A stretch of 64,000 bases of DNA, taken from JAMXLG01 sp963818925 (lineage in GTDB: Bacteria > Vulcanimicrobiota > Vulcanimicrobiia > Vulcanimicrobiales > Vulcanimicrobiaceae). Position 1 is the first letter of the stretch. Every line of letters begins with the position of its first letter. The DNA lies in assembly GCA_963818925.1 (NCBI GenBank), contig CAWFTN010000001.1, positions 2,046,001-2,110,000 of the forward strand, written 5' to 3'. Under the pieces are notes generated by a model that searched no databases, had not been told where the DNA came from, and saw only the letters and a program-made list of their open reading frames with translations. Below are positions 62,470-64,000 of this stretch, in pieces. Made by a program: the position numbers and the translations under genes.

Positions 62470-64000
62470 ATGCGGCGTTTCGCCTATGTCGCGAACGCCG
62501 TCGCGGCGCGCAGCGGCAAGCTGGAAAAAATCGCGCTTATCGCCGAGTACTTGCGCGAACTCGACGACGGCGATCTCCATGCCGCTGCGCGATTTTTCAC
62601 CGGCAACCCCTTCGCAGCGCGCGATCAGCGCAGCTTGAATCTCGGCAGCCGCGCGATTATTTCGGTCGCCAAACGCGTGTGGGGGTTCGATGATGCTGCG
62701 CTCTCGGCGGGGTATCGCGAAACCGGAGATTTAGGTTCAGCGCTTGGACCGCTCGTGCGACCGCCGGCGGATCTGATGCTTTTCGCCGGCGAGACGCTCG
62801 CGCCGTCGCTGCTGGATGCGTTCTTCGTGCAAATCGCCGACGAGTCGGGGAAAAACGCCGGCAAGAAACGTGAAGCGATCCTCGAGCGCATTCTTCGCGA
62901 TTGCACGGATGCGCTCGAAGCAACATACGTTATCAAAATTATTACGGGTGACTTACGCATCGGGTTACGCGAAGGACTGGTGCACGATGCAATCGCTTCG
63001 GCGTTCGAGAGCACGCATCGCGAGATCCATCGTGCCGTTATGGCATCGGGAGATATCGGCGACGTCGCGGTCGCGGCGAAGCACAAGCAACTCAATGAGA
63101 TTCACGTCGCGTACGGATCACCCATCGGATTCATGCTCGCTTCGCCGATCCCGTACGGCGAGAGCTATCGCGAACTCGACAAGCACACTTGGATAGCCGA
63201 AGACAAATTCGACGGCATACGCATACAGGCGCACATTCACGACGCAACGGTCACGTTGTATTCCCGGAATTTTAACGACGTGACGCGATCCTATCCCGAG
63301 ATCGCGGAGGCGCTCGCGACGCAATCGCGCCACATGATTCTCGACGGCGAGATCATCGCGTCGCGCGACGGAAAGGCGCTCCCATTCCGCATCCTGCAAG
63401 GGCGCTTGCAGCGCAAGGAGATCGACCCGTCGCTCCTCGAGGACGTGCCGTTGCAGTACGTCGTCTTCGATGCGCTCGCGATCGATGACGAGTTTCTGAT
63501 CGACGAGCCGTTGATCGAACGGCGGACGAGCTTGGCGAAGGCGTTCGAGCCGAACGAAACCGCGGCTCTCGCACCCTTCGAGGAACTCCCGGACGATGCA
63601 ACGCCCGAAGCGATCAACGACCGGTTCGATGCAACTCGCGCGCGTGGAAACGAAGGGCTGATGCTCAAGCGCATCGATGCGCCGTATGTTCCCGGGCGGC
63701 GCGGCAAATGGTGGCTAAAGCTGAAACGCGAGCTAACGACGCTCGACGTCGTCGTGGTCGCGGTTGAATGGGGTCACGGGCGCCGCGCTAAGGTGCTCTC
63801 GGACTATACGTTTGCCGTGCAAGACGACGAAGGCAATCTGATGACGATCGGCAAGGCGTATTCCGGTTTGACCGATGTCGAGATCGCGAACATGACAACC
63901 TGGTTTCTCGCGCATCAAACCGGCAGGCGCGGTTATGCCCTCTCCGTCGAGCCGCAGATCGTCCTCGAAGTCGCCTTCGATATCGTCCAGCGGAGCGATC
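62470..64000 (+). CDS. ATP-dependent DNA ligase (3' end outside window)
   Basis: Seals DNA nicks using ATP. The frame is open from ATG 62470 to the window end (510 codons), so the stop lies beyond. The N-terminal DNA-binding domain (MRRFAYVANAVAARSGKLEK) is followed by the nucleotidyltransferase domain with the adenylated lysine Lys246 in EDKFDGIR (KxDG motif I), LDGEI for motif III, EGLMLKR for motif IV and WWLKLKR for motif V, then an OB-fold beginning near LTTLDVVVVAV. This is the ligase type usually found with the exonuclease encoded at 58830, 2.6 kb upstream. It starts 3 bp after the hydrolase stop. Confidence 0.92.
   Translation, partial: MRRFAYVANAVAARSGKLEKIALIAEYLRELDDGDLHAAARFFTGNPFAARDQRSLNLGSRAIISVAKRVWGFDDAALSAGYRETGDLGSALGPLVRPPADLMLFAGETLAPSLLDAFFVQIADESGKNAGKKREAILERILRDCTDALEATYVIKIITGDLRIGLREGLVHDAIASAFESTHREIHRAVMASGDIGDVAVAAKHKQLNEIHVAYGSPIGFMLASPIPYGESYRELDKHTWIAEDKFDGIRIQAHIHDATVTLYSRNFNDVTRSYPEIAEALATQSRHMILDGEIIASRDGKALPFRILQGRLQRKEIDPSLLEDVPLQYVVFDALAIDDEFLIDEPLIERRTSLAKAFEPNETAALAPFEELPDDATPEAINDRFDATRARGNEGLMLKRIDAPYVPGRRGKWWLKLKRELTTLDVVVVAVEWGHGRRAKVLSDYTFAVQDDEGNLMTIGKAYSGLTDVEIANMTTWFLAHQTGRRGYALSVEPQIVLEVAFDIVQRSD

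Overview
This is a GC-rich chromosomal window of about 64 kb from a free-living, diderm, respiring bacterium. The diderm call rests on a TonB-dependent outer-membrane receptor with a matching periplasmic binding protein, on an HlyD-type adaptor with MacB-like ABC parts, and on several proteins with Sec signal peptides. Duplicated 'ADOP' permeases paired with PadR regulators, a full 14-subunit complex I operon and CCTTCGAC...CTCAGGATGA repeats fit Eremiobacterota (WPS-2), Acidobacteriota or similar soil lineages. I lean towards Eremiobacterota by inference only; no rRNA gene is present to settle it. I saw no tRNA, rRNA, CRISPR array, prophage or transposase.

Layout. 1-1155 is the 3' part of a glutamine synthetase gene. 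1204-2137 is non-coding and holds seven tandem ~148-bp units built from inverted arms of a dispersed repeat; one more arm lies inside metH. 2164-8058 holds an aromatic amino acid decarboxylase coupled to a histidine kinase, an aldo/keto reductase with RidA, a small secreted protein and a TPR protein. 8101-22614 is a compact minus-strand operon, nuoABCDEFGHIJKLMN plus a marR gene, with a Rex/CRP-like palindrome immediately upstream of nuoA. 22727-26499 has a secreted protein, a CPA1 antiporter, cobU and a potassium channel.

26519-32943 is centred on vitamin B12: a minus-strand btuF-hflX-protease cluster diverges from a cobalamin riboswitch driving btuB-btuC-btuD. With cobU and the B12-dependent methionine synthase metH, the window shows salvage, import and use of cobalamin. 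33018-43425 carries a CHASE3-SpoIIE phosphatase, phosphohexomutase, a double-GTPase dynamin-like protein, NagA, a CFA-type methyltransferase, a DUF899 protein and a sigma factor with a SnoaL-like tail.

43426-51331 is a drug/peptide-efflux-like island: ATPase, adaptor and two paralogous padR-ADOP modules. Each padR has two direct RTATATC repeats exactly 15 bp apart in front of it. 51450-58740 has a secreted protein, a TauE-like transporter and the overlapping cysK-ansA-metH operon. 58830-64000 has a ligase-associated exonuclease, a 38-residue membrane peptide, a stand-alone AsnC ligand domain, a beta-lactamase-like hydrolase and an ATP-dependent DNA ligase that runs off the window.

Most neighbouring genes overlap by 1-4 bp, so translational coupling is common and was used to choose many starts. 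I found no single large undescribed system. The best leads are the tandem inverted-repeat array, the redox-type operator on a near-leaderless nuoA, the shared PadR operator architecture, a probable CTG start in hflX, the fused two-GTPase dynamin and a long structured RNA candidate just upstream of it.
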